DNA of 10,818 nt from DATIJJ01 sp039936115 (GCA_039936115.1 JBDTIZ010000108.1:1-10818), one strand, 5' to 3'. Shown: positions 1 to 6,919, numbered from the stretch's first letter. Translations and numbers: made by a program. Notes: generated by a model not told the origin, from the sequence alone.

Positions 1-42
1 TTCTAGCTCTTCAAAGTAACTCAGAAATCCTTTCAGGTTCAT
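1..42 (-). CDS. Possible 5' end of a leftward gene, cut by window edge
   Basis: An ATG on the minus strand at 42-40 opens a frame reading MNLKGFLSYFEELE up to the window edge without a stop. An in-frame TAA lies about 20 nt upstream, so this ATG is the only usual start available. A weak purine-rich stretch (GAGAAG) sits about 7 nt before it. Fourteen codons are too few to name a product and could be chance; the neighbouring gene at 217 is divergent, which would fit a shared intergenic promoter region. Confidence 0.3.
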   Translation of the reverse strand, partial: MNLKGFLSYFEELE

Positions 43-127
43 TTTCAGTCTTCTCTTGCTTTAGTAAACCCGCAAGATTAGCTGCTAAGCCACGATATGT
101 CTAAAATTTAGATGCGTTTGCCCTGAG

Positions 128-136
128 TTATCCACA
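128..136 (+). promoter_or_regulatory. Exact consensus DnaA box (TTATCCACA)
   Basis: The 9-mer TTATCCACA matches the strongest E. coli DnaA box class base for base. It lies about 80 nt upstream of the gene at 217, just before an AT-rich tract (TATACTTATAAAG at 162-174) that could hold a promoter. No second exact box is nearby, so this is not an origin. It may be a DnaA-controlled promoter site or a chance match. Confidence 0.4.
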
Positions 137-216
137 AACCAACCTTTTTTCAAAGATCCTCTATACTTATAAAGTAGAAAATAAAAAAGCTTTTTAACTT
201 ATATCGAGGAATCTAT

Positions 217-828
217 ATGTTTTTTCGTTCAAGTCATACGAATAAGGTTGAGGAATGTTTCTCTAAAATTGAAGACGCTCTGCAAAGGTGTTTGGCAACC
301 ACACCAGAGTTCATAACAGATCCGGATTTTATGTCGGACAATAAAAAACTGCGTGATTTTCTTGCAGAAAACAATAATAAACTTACTATTGGTAAATTGT
401 CGCAATCCTTGCAGATAAGACAAGTAGCAGAAGTGTCGAGTTCAACTATAGAACAATGCCAAATTGCTAAATGGATAATATCTGTATTATTAGCACAAGA
501 TATTCAAAAAATTAAAGACTCGATCAAACATGAGGGATTAGATAAATCAGCTGGTTTGGAGCAACTTCAAGCAGTTATTAAATTGGCAAAAACGCATAAT
601 AATCACGTACATCTTTTAATAATGGGTTCAAAACCTAGTTCTCATTTTAACAGTTTCGTAAAAATGCTAAATCAGTTCGAAAAAGTTTGTTCCGATGCTA
701 TTACTTATGTTAAAGCCCATCCACAATCTCCAAGCGCGAAGAAGGAATGGCATAAGCCTAAGCATGAGCGCAGACCGGGCGCGATCGAAGAAGACGAAAA
801 ACGAAAGCTCAAGCGGGGTCTAAATTAG
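217..828 (+). CDS. Hypothetical protein, 203 aa, soluble and helix-rich
   Basis: I do not recognise this protein. The start is supported by GAGGA seven bases before the ATG. No signal peptide or convincing transmembrane segment is visible; a short hydrophobic stretch near residues 87-94 (KWIISVLLA) looks like a buried helix. Most of the chain reads as amphipathic helices with many Lys, Glu and Gln. The last 35 residues are strongly charged and likely disordered, starting near SPSAKKEWHKPKHERR and ending in KRKLKRGLN. It stands alone: the next gene (914-1618) is convergent and the upstream stretch holds a DnaA box and AT-rich promoter-like sequence. A charged tail on an orphan helical protein is compatible with a secreted effector in Legionella-like bacteria, or with a nucleic-acid or chaperone-binding tail; neither is shown. 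Confidence 0.75.
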   Translation: MFFRSSHTNKVEECFSKIEDALQRCLATTPEFITDPDFMSDNKKLRDFLAENNNKLTIGKLSQSLQIRQVAEVSSSTIEQCQIAKWIISVLLAQDIQKIKDSIKHEGLDKSAGLEQLQAVIKLAKTHNNHVHLLIMGSKPSSHFNSFVKMLNQFEKVCSDAITYVKAHPQSPSAKKEWHKPKHERRPGAIEEDEKRKLKRGLN

Positions 829-840
829 TATCCCTCTATA

Positions 841-866
841 AGCATTATAAAGAAGCATTATAAAGC
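841..866. repeat. Two-copy 13-bp tandem repeat
   Basis: AGCATTATAAAGA is followed directly by AGCATTATAAAGC, so a 13-bp unit is present twice with one change at its last base. It lies in the short convergent gap after the hypothetical gene, just before a solo copy of the dispersed repeat. It looks like a recent local duplication; no function is evident. Confidence 0.7.
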
Positions 867-870
867 GGCT

Positions 871-899
871 TTTGTAGAGGCGAACCTATGTGTTCGCCC
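871..899 (+). repeat. Solo arm of the dispersed GGCGAACC...GTTCGCCC repeat
   Basis: This 29-nt stretch begins TTTGTAGAGGCGAACC and ends TGTGTTCGCCC. It matches the left arm of the inverted pairs at 1735 and 7142 except for one base (GAGG instead of GGGG). No facing right arm follows, so this copy is half an element. It lies between the 3' ends of two convergent genes (828 and 914). The arm itself has a small internal palindrome (GGCGAAC...GTTCGCC) and could fold into a short hairpin on either transcript. Confidence 0.8.
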
Positions 900-913
900 T
901 CGCTTTGAGCAAG

Positions 914-1618
914 CTAACTTACCCGCTTACGTCTCAACATATTTAAAAATTCAATGAATAATGAAAAGCCCATCGCAAAATAAATATAGCCACGAGGAAT
1001 ATGAGATTCAAAGCTATCAGCAATCAATACCATTCCAATTAAAATCAAAAAACTTAATGCGAGCATTTTAATAGTCGGATGACGTTCAACAAAATGGCTG
1101 AGAGGTTCGCTCGCAAATAGCATCGCTATAATGGCAATCGTAATCGCGATTGCCATTAGCCAAAAACGTGTAGTAAGTCCAATGGCTGTTAATACGCTAT
1201 CTAATGAAAAAACAACATCAAGAATCGCAATTTGAGCAATCACCATGCTAAATTGCATCTGCTTTTTTATCACTGTTTCAGTGGGGGGTGCTGGATCTAC
1301 TTCTGCGTGAATTTCTTGAGTTGCTTTTGCCATCAAAAATAAGCCACCCGAAAATAAAAACAAATCCCGTCCAGAAAAATCCATGCCAAAGAGGCTAAAA
1401 AGTGGATGCGTGAGCTTTGTGATCCAAACAGCTGAAGCTAACAAGAGTAAACGTGTTACCCAGGCTAACGTTAAACCAATTTGCCGTGCTTTGCGCTGTT
1501 TGTTTTTAGGCAATTTTTGAGAAATAATCGCTAAAAATACAAGGTTATCAATGCCAAGAACAACTTCCAAAATGGTCAGCGTAATCAGGCTAAGCGTGAT
1601 ATCTAAAAATATATTCAT
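914..1618 (-). CDS. TerC/YgdQ-family integral membrane protein
   Basis: This 234-residue protein belongs to the TerC family of inner-membrane proteins, whose members include tellurium-resistance TerC and the metal-linked proteins Alx and YgdQ. Its length is near that of E. coli YgdQ. It has about seven hydrophobic segments. The family hallmarks are visible: EVVLGIDNLVFLA at residues 18-30 (acidic E18, D24) and ILDVVFSLDSVL at 132-143 (D134, D140), which place acidic residues inside helices as in metal or ion transporters. I chose ATG 1618 because AAGGA stands four bases before it and the protein then begins MNIFLDITLS, the usual family start; an upstream ATG at 1681 would add 21 polar residues and lacks a ribosome site. 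It is probably monocistronic. Substrate is not determinable from sequence; manganese or calcium export is reported for relatives. Confidence 0.9.
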   Translation of the reverse strand: MNIFLDITLSLITLTILEVVLGIDNLVFLAIISQKLPKNKQRKARQIGLTLAWVTRLLLLASAVWITKLTHPLFSLFGMDFSGRDLFLFSGGLFLMAKATQEIHAEVDPAPPTETVIKKQMQFSMVIAQIAILDVVFSLDSVLTAIGLTTRFWLMAIAITIAIIAMLFASEPLSHFVERHPTIKMLALSFLILIGMVLIADSFESHIPRGYIYFAMGFSLFIEFLNMLRRKRVS

Positions 1619-1734
1619 ACTATCCTTACGTTTCTTGAGTATGGGTTTATTAAGCCCAAATTGACTGGATACCGCGGACAAGCCGTAAGCATACGAAACC
1701 TGTTACATAATTCGTCGTTGCTCTTGCCCGTGCT

Positions 1735-1818
1735 TTTGTAGGGGCGAACCTATGTGTTCGCCCATGCTAAACTTCGAATTGGCGCCGCTGGGCGAACACA
1801 TAGGTTCGCCCCTACAAA
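1735..1818. repeat. Complete inverted-repeat element with two 29-nt arms
   Basis: The left arm 1735-1763 (TTTGTAGGGGCGAACC...TGTTCGCCC) and the right arm 1790-1818 are exact reverse complements over 29 nt, separated by a 26-nt spacer. Flanking GC...GC bases extend the pairing with one bulge. No ORF is inside and no T-run follows on either strand, so it is not a classical intrinsic terminator. It occupies the middle of the only long gene-free stretch here (1619-1939, 321 bases), between the start of terC and the end of the phospholipase D-like gene. I see nothing else supportable in that stretch. Confidence 0.9.
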
Positions 1819-1939
1819 GCATAAAAAACATCATTCGCCATGGCTGGTTTCAAACTAAAATTCTGCATTAGTATTTTAACAAGCTATCAACGAGAATTAT
1901 ATTAACTAAGAGTGTTCCAGGAATCACAAGTCTATTTCC

Positions 1940-2980
1940 TTAAAGTGTATTCAACTGACGATACACTCGCTTTAGAACACGCAACATTTGCTTTGTTGTT
2001 TGCACGTTATGGTGGCTCATATTGGATCTTCTAGTGAGCTCGGTTTCCGACCAATCATGCGCAAATGTATCATCCAATTGATTAATCACTTCTGCATCCT
2101 CCGTAATCACCGATAATTCTCGATTATCATCCAATGAAGGTTTGGTCAAATTAATTGATCCCAGTAGCGCGCGTTTATGATCGATCAAAATCACTTTAGC
2201 ATGAATGAGATAATGGTTGCTGTTATGGATAATCACACCCGCATTTTGCAGGTAAGCCAATTTTTTATTAGGCGATTGTTGCGGGTAAATGGATGTTAAA
2301 ATTTCCACGCGCCGACCCAAACGCGCTGCTTTCGCAAGCGCCCCAACTACACGATAATCGCTGATATCTTGCGCGTAAATTTTGATATCACTTGTAGCGC
2401 TCTGAATAAAAGCCAAGATTTTTTCACGACTATTGTTTGGGCTCCATACAAGATTGGGTTGATTAACCGAGATGATTTTATGCATCCAATCCGCAGAAAA
2501 GACTTGTGAAATTTCTTGTACCATCGCAGGATCTGTTAGAAGCAAAGCAAAATTTCGCTCGCGAGAGAAGCTTGAATTTGTCAAATTGAATGTCATCACA
2601 ATTGCATATTTTTGATCGATGATAAAAGTTTTTTGATGAGTCAATTTAAAAAATTTATTTGGCCACTCTAAATTAACTTTCGCAATGCGAAATTGTTGAA
2701 TCGCGTTGGTATTTTCATTTTCAGCTTTGTAAGGTGTGGGTTCTAATAAAACCTGCACGTTTTTTCCCTGATTTTTAGCGGCGATAAGTGCTGCAATAAA
2801 ATTGTTATCCGTAAAGCCGTATAGGACTAAATTAACGGATGACTGTGCATTTTTAATGGCAGATAAAAGCGGCGCGCGACCGGCATCAGGTTCGATGATG
2901 AGTTGGTCAGCGTGAGTTGGCAGGCTTAAGATAAAGAATAAAAATACAGTGTAGATGAGAGCTTGATAGCGTTGGTGCAT
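1940..2980 (-). CDS. Secreted phospholipase D-like (HKD) family protein
   Basis: A 346-residue protein with both catalytic motifs of the phospholipase D/nuclease superfamily, which hydrolyses phosphodiester bonds in phospholipids or DNA. The N-terminus is a signal peptide: MHQRYQ, a hydrophobic core at residues 8-20, and a likely cleavage site after THA (residue 24), so it should act in the periplasm or outside. Motif one is HQKTFIID (H115, K117, D122) followed by NLTNSS; motif two is HAKVILID (H260, K262, D267) followed by SINLTKPS. Each half carries one HKD motif, so the active site can form within one chain. It starts 47 nt after recR on the same strand with no visible terminator between, so it may be transcribed with dnaX-ybaB-recR; its own ribosome site is weak. 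Lipase and nuclease activities cannot be told apart by eye. Confidence 0.9.
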   Translation of the reverse strand: MHQRYQALIYTVFLFFILSLPTHADQLIIEPDAGRAPLLSAIKNAQSSVNLVLYGFTDNNFIAALIAAKNQGKNVQVLLEPTPYKAENENTNAIQQFRIAKVNLEWPNKFFKLTHQKTFIIDQKYAIVMTFNLTNSSFSRERNFALLLTDPAMVQEISQVFSADWMHKIISVNQPNLVWSPNNSREKILAFIQSATSDIKIYAQDISDYRVVGALAKAARLGRRVEILTSIYPQQSPNKKLAYLQNAGVIIHNSNHYLIHAKVILIDHKRALLGSINLTKPSLDDNRELSVITEDAEVINQLDDTFAHDWSETELTRRSNMSHHNVQTTKQMLRVLKRVYRQLNTL

Positions 2981-3027
2981 AGTTTTAAGTTTCGTCCGGA
3001 TTAGATTTGTTTATGTAGATTGATTAA

Positions 3028-3630
3028 TTATGATGAAACCAAATCCCGCCCAGCAAACGCCCGTGCCAATGTCCCGCTATCAATATATTCAAGCTCACCA
3101 CCCAATGGCACACCATGAGCGATGCGAGTCACTTTGGCGACATACGGTTTGACCAGCTCAGAAATATAATGCGCAGTGGCTTCGCCCTCGACTGTCGGGT
3201 TGGTGGCGAGAATAATTTCTTTGACGGCACCGGCTGCTAGCATTTGATTTAGTTCTTTCATGCCAAGATCTTCAGGCCCAATCCCATCTAGCGGTGACAA
3301 GTGTCCCATTAAAACAAAATACAATCCGCGATAACTGCCCATTTGTTCGACCGCCACCATATCGATAGGGCTTTCAACAATGCACAGTAAAGTTGGATCG
3401 CGGTGAGGAGAGACACATAATTTGCAGAGTTCGGATTCACTAAAGGTACGGCAATTCTTGCAATGTAAGATGTTTTGCATTGCCAGTTGCAGTGTATGCG
3501 CGAGGTGCTTGCCGTTGTCTCTGCCACGTTCCAATAATTGAAACGCCATACGCTGCGCTGTTTTGGGGCCTACACCCGGCAAACAACGCAGTGCTTCAAT
3601 TAATTGTTCGAGCAGAGGGCTGAACTTCAT
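3028..3630 (-). CDS. recR: Recombination mediator protein RecR
   Basis: RecR, with RecO and RecF, loads RecA onto single-stranded DNA at gaps and is part of the cytoplasmic RecFOR repair pathway. The 200-residue length is typical. In order: a helix-hairpin-helix near residues 15-31 (LPGVGPKTAQRMAF); a four-cysteine zinc finger C57, C60, C69, C72; a Toprim domain with VESPIDMVAVE (85-95) and NPTVEGEATA (144-153); and the C-terminal Walker B-like GGELEYID (177-184). It begins six nucleotides after the ybaB stop with no strong ribosome site of its own, suggesting translational coupling. The order dnaX-ybaB-recR is the widespread bacterial arrangement. Confidence 0.98.
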   Translation of the reverse strand: MKFSPLLEQLIEALRCLPGVGPKTAQRMAFQLLERGRDNGKHLAHTLQLAMQNILHCKNCRTFSESELCKLCVSPHRDPTLLCIVESPIDMVAVEQMGSYRGLYFVLMGHLSPLDGIGPEDLGMKELNQMLAAGAVKEIILATNPTVEGEATAHYISELVKPYVAKVTRIAHGVPLGGELEYIDSGTLARAFAGRDLVSS

Positions 3631-3636
3631 ACAAAA

Positions 3637-3975
3637 TTACGATGTAGGTAAATCAAAGCCATCAGGCAGTTTAATGCCAGTCAATGCGCTCATTTTTTCG
3701 CGCGTGCCTTTTTCGATTTTGCCGGTTGCATCGTTAATCGCTGCAGCAATCAAGTCTTCGATAATGGATTTTTCTTCTTTCAATACACTAGGATCAAGCG
3801 TAACGCGTTTGGCAAAATGTTGGCCGGTCATCACGATTTTAACGAGTCCGCCACCTGATTGACCAGTGACTTCCATTTCAGAGATTTGCTTTTGAATTTC
3901 CTGCATTTTTTTCTGCATTTCTTGGGCTTTTTTCATTAAATCGCCTAAGCCGGGTTTTTCATTTGCTTTATTCAT
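3637..3975 (-). CDS. ybaB: YbaB/EbfC family nucleoid-associated protein
   Basis: A 112-residue small DNA-binding protein of the YbaB/EbfC family; relatives form dimers that bind DNA and act as nucleoid-associated regulators. The N-terminal part is a Gln/Lys-rich helix (KKAQEMQKKMQEIQKQ), followed by the conserved GGGLVKIVMTGQ and a C-terminal helix with DLIAAAINDA. E. coli YbaB is about 109 residues. GGAG lies seven bases before the ATG. It sits 57 nt downstream of dnaX and six upstream of recR, in the usual operon. Confidence 0.96.
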   Translation of the reverse strand: MNKANEKPGLGDLMKKAQEMQKKMQEIQKQISEMEVTGQSGGGLVKIVMTGQHFAKRVTLDPSVLKEEKSIIEDLIAAAINDATGKIEKGTREKMSALTGIKLPDGFDLPTS

Positions 3976-4032
3976 AAGATCACTCCAACGTTAAATAATA
4001 AAATAGTAGCTATCTTAGCAAAAAAATTAGCG

Positions 4033-5631
4033 TTACGACACCGCCGGATCAGGATCATTTGCGGTAATGGATGCAAGATCGATAGTCGCATTAAACAGGT
4101 CCACGATTTTTTGCACATGACTGTCACCTTTAATGGTTTCAGTCGCATCCGCATGGCGTGCAGCCTGTTTTTGTTCTTGTTGTTTTGCCGGGGTATGCAA
4201 CTCGACCTGCGCAGCTTTTATGCTGAGCTTGATAGGTTTTTGACAATATCGGCTAAGTGCTTGTTCGATGCGTTCTAATAAATTTTTGTTAAGCAAGGAT
4301 TCATGTTTGGCAGCTAAAGTGAGTTCGATTTGACCTTCAGCGAGGTTTGTTACTGTGCAATGTGAGGCGAGTGCTTGCGCCATGCCGGATAATTTAAGTG
4401 CAGGTAAAGCAACAGCCCAGTTTTCTGCGGTTACGTCTTGTGGAATGATTTTCACTTCTTCTTTGCTGGGTTGTTTTGGCTGCTCAGTTTTGGGCGGCGA
4501 TATTTTTGTAGCGCGTTCCGGAATCGCTTTAGGCGTTTCGCTACTGGATTTTTTTTCAGTGGAGATCGGACGAAATGCCAGCATGCGTAACATCGTCATT
4601 TCAAAACCTTGATGTGGATTTGATGCCAAAGATAAATCGCGTCGACCGATGAGTGCGATTTGATAATACAATTGCACATCTTCGGCGGAAAAACGTTTAG
4701 CCAATTGTTGGATAGATTCTTGGGTATCTGAATGACTAATCACTTGCGCAATCGTTATCTGATGGAAAATTGACAAGAGATCTTCTAGCACGCGGTTAAA
4801 GTTAGGCGCGTGTTCAGCCAGTTGGGTGATCTCGGCTAGTAATTTTTTGCCATCGTTATCAACCAAGGCATCCAATAAACGGAAAATAGCCTTTTGTTCA
4901 ATGCTGCCGAGCATCTGGTGCGTATCGGCAGTTGTGATGTTATTGCTGCAAAATGCAATGGTTTGATCGAGTAAACTTAATGCATCACGCATGCTGCCAT
5001 CAGCCGCTTCCGCAAGCAGTTGTAACGCAGATGATTCGAATTGTATGGATTCAGCGGTGCAAATGTCATCGAGTTGTTGGGTGATTTTATTGACGGGCAC
5101 ACGATTTAAATTAAATTGTAAACAGCGAGACAAAATGGTCACAGGTAATCGTTTAGGATCAGTGGTCGCAAGTAAAAATTTCACATAAGAGGGTGGTTCT
5201 TCCAATGTTTTTAGTAAGGCATTAAAACTATGGCCAGAGAGCATGTGCACTTCGTCGATGAGATAAATTTTAAAACGACCTTGTGAAGGGGTGTATTGCA
5301 CGTTATCCAATAGTTCTCGCGTGTCTTCGACTTTTGTTCGGGATGCCGCATCGACTTCGATTAAATCTAAAAATTTTCCTGCATCAATTGCCTGACATGC
5401 ATTGCATGTTCCGCAAGGTGTGGATGTGATACCTGTTTCGCAGTTTAAGCATTTAGCAAAAATCCGCGCGAGTGTGGTTTTGCCAACACCGCGCGTGCCT
5501 GTGAATAAATAAGCATGATGTAAGCGTTGGTTATCAAGCGCATTCGTCAACATGCGCAGAATATGTTCCTGTCCAACCATTGCTTGAAAACTGCGTGGAC
5601 GCCATTTACGTGCAAGAACTTGATAGCTCAT
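4033..5631 (-). CDS. dnaX: DNA polymerase III subunits tau and (probably) gamma
   Basis: DnaX is the ATPase motor of the clamp loader that places the beta clamp on primed DNA; the full-length tau form also tethers polymerase and DnaB helicase. From ATG 5631 the protein has 532 residues and begins MSYQVLARKWRP, the standard start; in-frame ATG 5643 and TTG 5649 lie just upstream but add no conserved sequence. Visible: Walker A GTRGVGKTT (45-53), zinc-binding C64, C73, C76, C79, Walker B with DEVH (126-129), and SRC (168-170). The core ends at MLRMLAFRP near residue 355. A short Lys/Pro-rich linker and a tau-specific C-terminal domain (about 410-480, from ENWAVALPALKLSG) follow. The linker is much shorter than in E. 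coli, whose tau has 643 residues. An A8 run at codons 359-361 is a candidate recoding site (separate entry). Confidence 0.98.
   Translation of the reverse strand: MSYQVLARKWRPRSFQAMVGQEHILRMLTNALDNQRLHHAYLFTGTRGVGKTTLARIFAKCLNCETGITSTPCGTCNACQAIDAGKFLDLIEVDAASRTKVEDTRELLDNVQYTPSQGRFKIYLIDEVHMLSGHSFNALLKTLEEPPSYVKFLLATTDPKRLPVTILSRCLQFNLNRVPVNKITQQLDDICTAESIQFESSALQLLAEAADGSMRDALSLLDQTIAFCSNNITTADTHQMLGSIEQKAIFRLLDALVDNDGKKLLAEITQLAEHAPNFNRVLEDLLSIFHQITIAQVISHSDTQESIQQLAKRFSAEDVQLYYQIALIGRRDLSLASNPHQGFEMTMLRMLAFRPISTEKKSSSETPKAIPERATKISPPKTEQPKQPSKEEVKIIPQDVTAENWAVALPALKLSGMAQALASHCTVTNLAEGQIELTLAAKHESLLNKNLLERIEQALSRYCQKPIKLSIKAAQVELHTPAKQQEQKQAARHADATETIKGDSHVQKIVDLFNATIDLASITANDPDPAVS
4508..4556 (-). 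other. Candidate dnaX frameshift site: A8 slippery run plus stem
   Basis: In the coding strand, codons GAA AAA AAA contain eight A (4556-4549), offering the slip heptamer A AAA AAA. After a -1 slip the frame reads ATC CAG TAG, so translation would stop at once and give a 363-residue product made of the clamp-loader core alone, comparable to E. coli gamma (431 residues). Adding one A by transcriptional slippage gives the same end. Four bases after the run, GTAGCG (4544-4539) can pair with CGCTAC (4513-4508) across a 25-nt loop that contains a small inner stem. No Shine-Dalgarno-like stimulator is visible upstream, unlike E. coli. The site is in the linker, where a long A-run is not required by protein function. 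Confidence 0.55.
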
Positions 5632-5712
5632 AGTATTTTCCATTGGCAAAAATGCTTTTGCTATTTTACTGCATGGGGGGATGGTGTCTATGGTTATTGG
5701 TGGTTTTTGCCG

Positions 5713-5787
5713 TTTATAGAGGCGAGCCTATGTATTTGCATAAGAAGGCCGCAGGGCGAACACATAGGATAGGTTCGCCTCTACACG
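5713..5787. repeat. Degenerate copy of the inverted-repeat element
   Basis: The left arm (5713-5741) differs from the family sequence at about six positions. The right arm (from 5754) keeps GGGCGAACACATAGG but has a five-base tandem duplication, ATAGGATAGG, before TTCGCCTCTACA. This copy lies between the start of dnaX and the end of the decayed gene, again outside coding sequence. Divergence of its arms suggests age and loss of pairing constraint. Confidence 0.8.
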
Positions 5788-5805
5788 TCTTCTTAGCTAT
5801 ATAGC

Positions 5806-6658
5806 TTATAGAGCCAAAATTTGAACAGGGTCGGGTTCGAGATTATCCAGTATCGGAGCTTCCGAATCATTCGCCGCGGGTGGTTGAAATAATGGTTGAT
5901 AGCTATGATTAGGCATGACACCGTCTTGTTCTAGTTGTTCAGCAACAGACGGAGCAGCTTGATCCTTAACTCTTTTTTCAAGAACTTGTGTACACAAGTC
6001 TTCATATTCAAGTTGCTTTTGTAAGCTAGGAATTATCACTTCACGTTGCTTTAATAGCTCTTCTCCTCGTTGTTCTTTAATTTTCGAACGATACTCCCAT
6101 AGTTTTTGAGTAGAGTGTATGCTAGCCCAATACCAAAGATAACAGCGGCTGTTATTATATTGCTTGCTAATAGGGTACCAATAAAAACTTAGCCCCATGG
6201 CAAACGAGACAATAAATCCAATTGCTGGAATCTGTAAGGCCATTTTCTTCCTCATTAAATTGACCTTGCTGATTCAGTTCGCCATTAATGAATTGGTAGG
6301 TATTACTGTTCTTGGTTTTTTTTAACCGTCGATATTCATAAATGAAATTCAGTACTGCACACGCAAGGCAAAGCGCTAAAGCACCCGCAGCTGCAGCAGG
6401 GTGAGTCGAGGTATAATCAATAAAAAAGCCGTTTAAATGATTGTCTGGGTCCGGAATATCATGGTCTCACATGCGTGGATAACGTGCAAAATAAGTCAAA
6501 TTCATATCGAACCAAAAATAGAACTCGAACATCATTTGCTGTAAATTGCCAGAAGAAAGCTGACTAAAGCTTCGTCCATCAGAATTTAGTGATTACGTGA
6601 TAGTATCCATACCTTGCGCACCATTTTTTGTGGTTAACCCAATAACGTATCGATACGA
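5806..6658 (-). pseudogene. Decayed membrane-protein gene, unknown family
   Basis: Read leftward, one ancestral protein of about 285 residues can be pieced together across three frames. It starts near SYRYVIGLTTKNGAQGMDTIT, meets a TAA (6593-6595), continues through FSQLSSGNLQQMMFEFYFWF, meets a TGA (6467-6469), then DHDIPDPDNH, a hydrophobic segment (AAAAGALALCLACAVL), a polar stretch, two further membrane helices and a soluble Glu/Gln-rich tail ending DPVQILAL. Frame continuity is restored by removing one A near 6252, removing one T in the T5 run near 6190 (joining AMGLSF to IGTLLASNII) and adding one A near 6090 (joining YGSIVR to KIKEQRGEEL). An intact 149-codon frame (6255-5806) is only the 3' part read partly out of frame. 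The 5' limit is unclear: similar frame with stops continues toward 6721. I do not recognise the family; no catalytic motif is seen. It separates the 4.5S RNA from dnaX. Confidence 0.7.
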
Positions 6659-6734
6659 TTATTCGTTGGCAAGCTATATTTTGGAAATAGGGGATTTTTT
6701 ATACCGAAATGAATTCGATAAGGGGCAAAATGGA

Positions 6735-6846
6735 GGCAGCCCATATCAGCCTTACTTCGGCGCCCGAATCTGCTGTTACCGTTGCTTCCTTCCGGACCTG
6801 GCGGGATTCACAACATATCGTCGCGAAGAGACCAATACTAGCTGCC
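6735..6846 (-). ncRNA. ffs: 4.5S signal recognition particle RNA (small bacterial type)
   Basis: The minus strand carries the diagnostic apical hairpin CAGGTCCGGAAGGAAGCA, with the GGAA tetraloop and the conserved asymmetric loop bound by the Ffh M domain. The ends pair: GGCAGC at 6846-6841 with GCTGCC at 6740-6735, and further in GGTCT pairs with AGGCT, giving a single long hairpin of about 112 nt, close to the E. coli 4.5S length (114). With Ffh it targets nascent inner-membrane proteins to FtsY and SecYEG. Ends are set by the terminal helix and could be off by a few bases. It lies 73 nt downstream of tRNA-Ser on the same strand. No strong promoter is evident between them, so co-transcription with the tRNA followed by processing is possible. 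Confidence 0.95.
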
Positions 6847-6919
6847 ATAACGGGGTGTTTAAGCTGAGGATGCTATCTCTACTTAATAAAACGCTGGCAA
6901 AAAATCTATTCTAAAACGT

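Noticed and set aside
1619..1681. Upstream start for the TerC-family protein
   Set aside because: The extension is polar, lacks a ribosome site and is not family-like, while ATG 1618 has AAGGA at good spacing.
1619..1730. yybP-ykoY manganese riboswitch upstream of the TerC-family gene
   Set aside because: Some TerC-family genes have one, but the conserved GGGGAGUAG-like core and paired loops are not seen here.
1735..1818. Inverted repeats as ordinary intrinsic terminators
   Set aside because: Stems of 29 bp with 26-38 nt spacers and no T-run on either strand do not fit; one copy lies upstream of a gene start rather than after a gene.
5806..6255. Intact 149-codon leftward frame as a real small membrane protein
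   Set aside because: Its first 60 residues are partly out of frame with the better coding signal in the adjacent frame (GTLLASNIITAAVIFGIGLAY). It is the 3' remnant of a longer decayed gene, though a translated remnant cannot be excluded.
6474..6482. Second DnaA box (TTATCCACG on the minus strand)
   Set aside because: One mismatch and inside the decayed coding frame (CGT TAT CCA CGC), so best explained as codon sequence.
6597..6914. Rightward open frame of 105 codons
   Set aside because: It runs antisense through the 4.5S RNA and the pseudogene, with no ribosome site and no protein-like composition; it is a chance frame.
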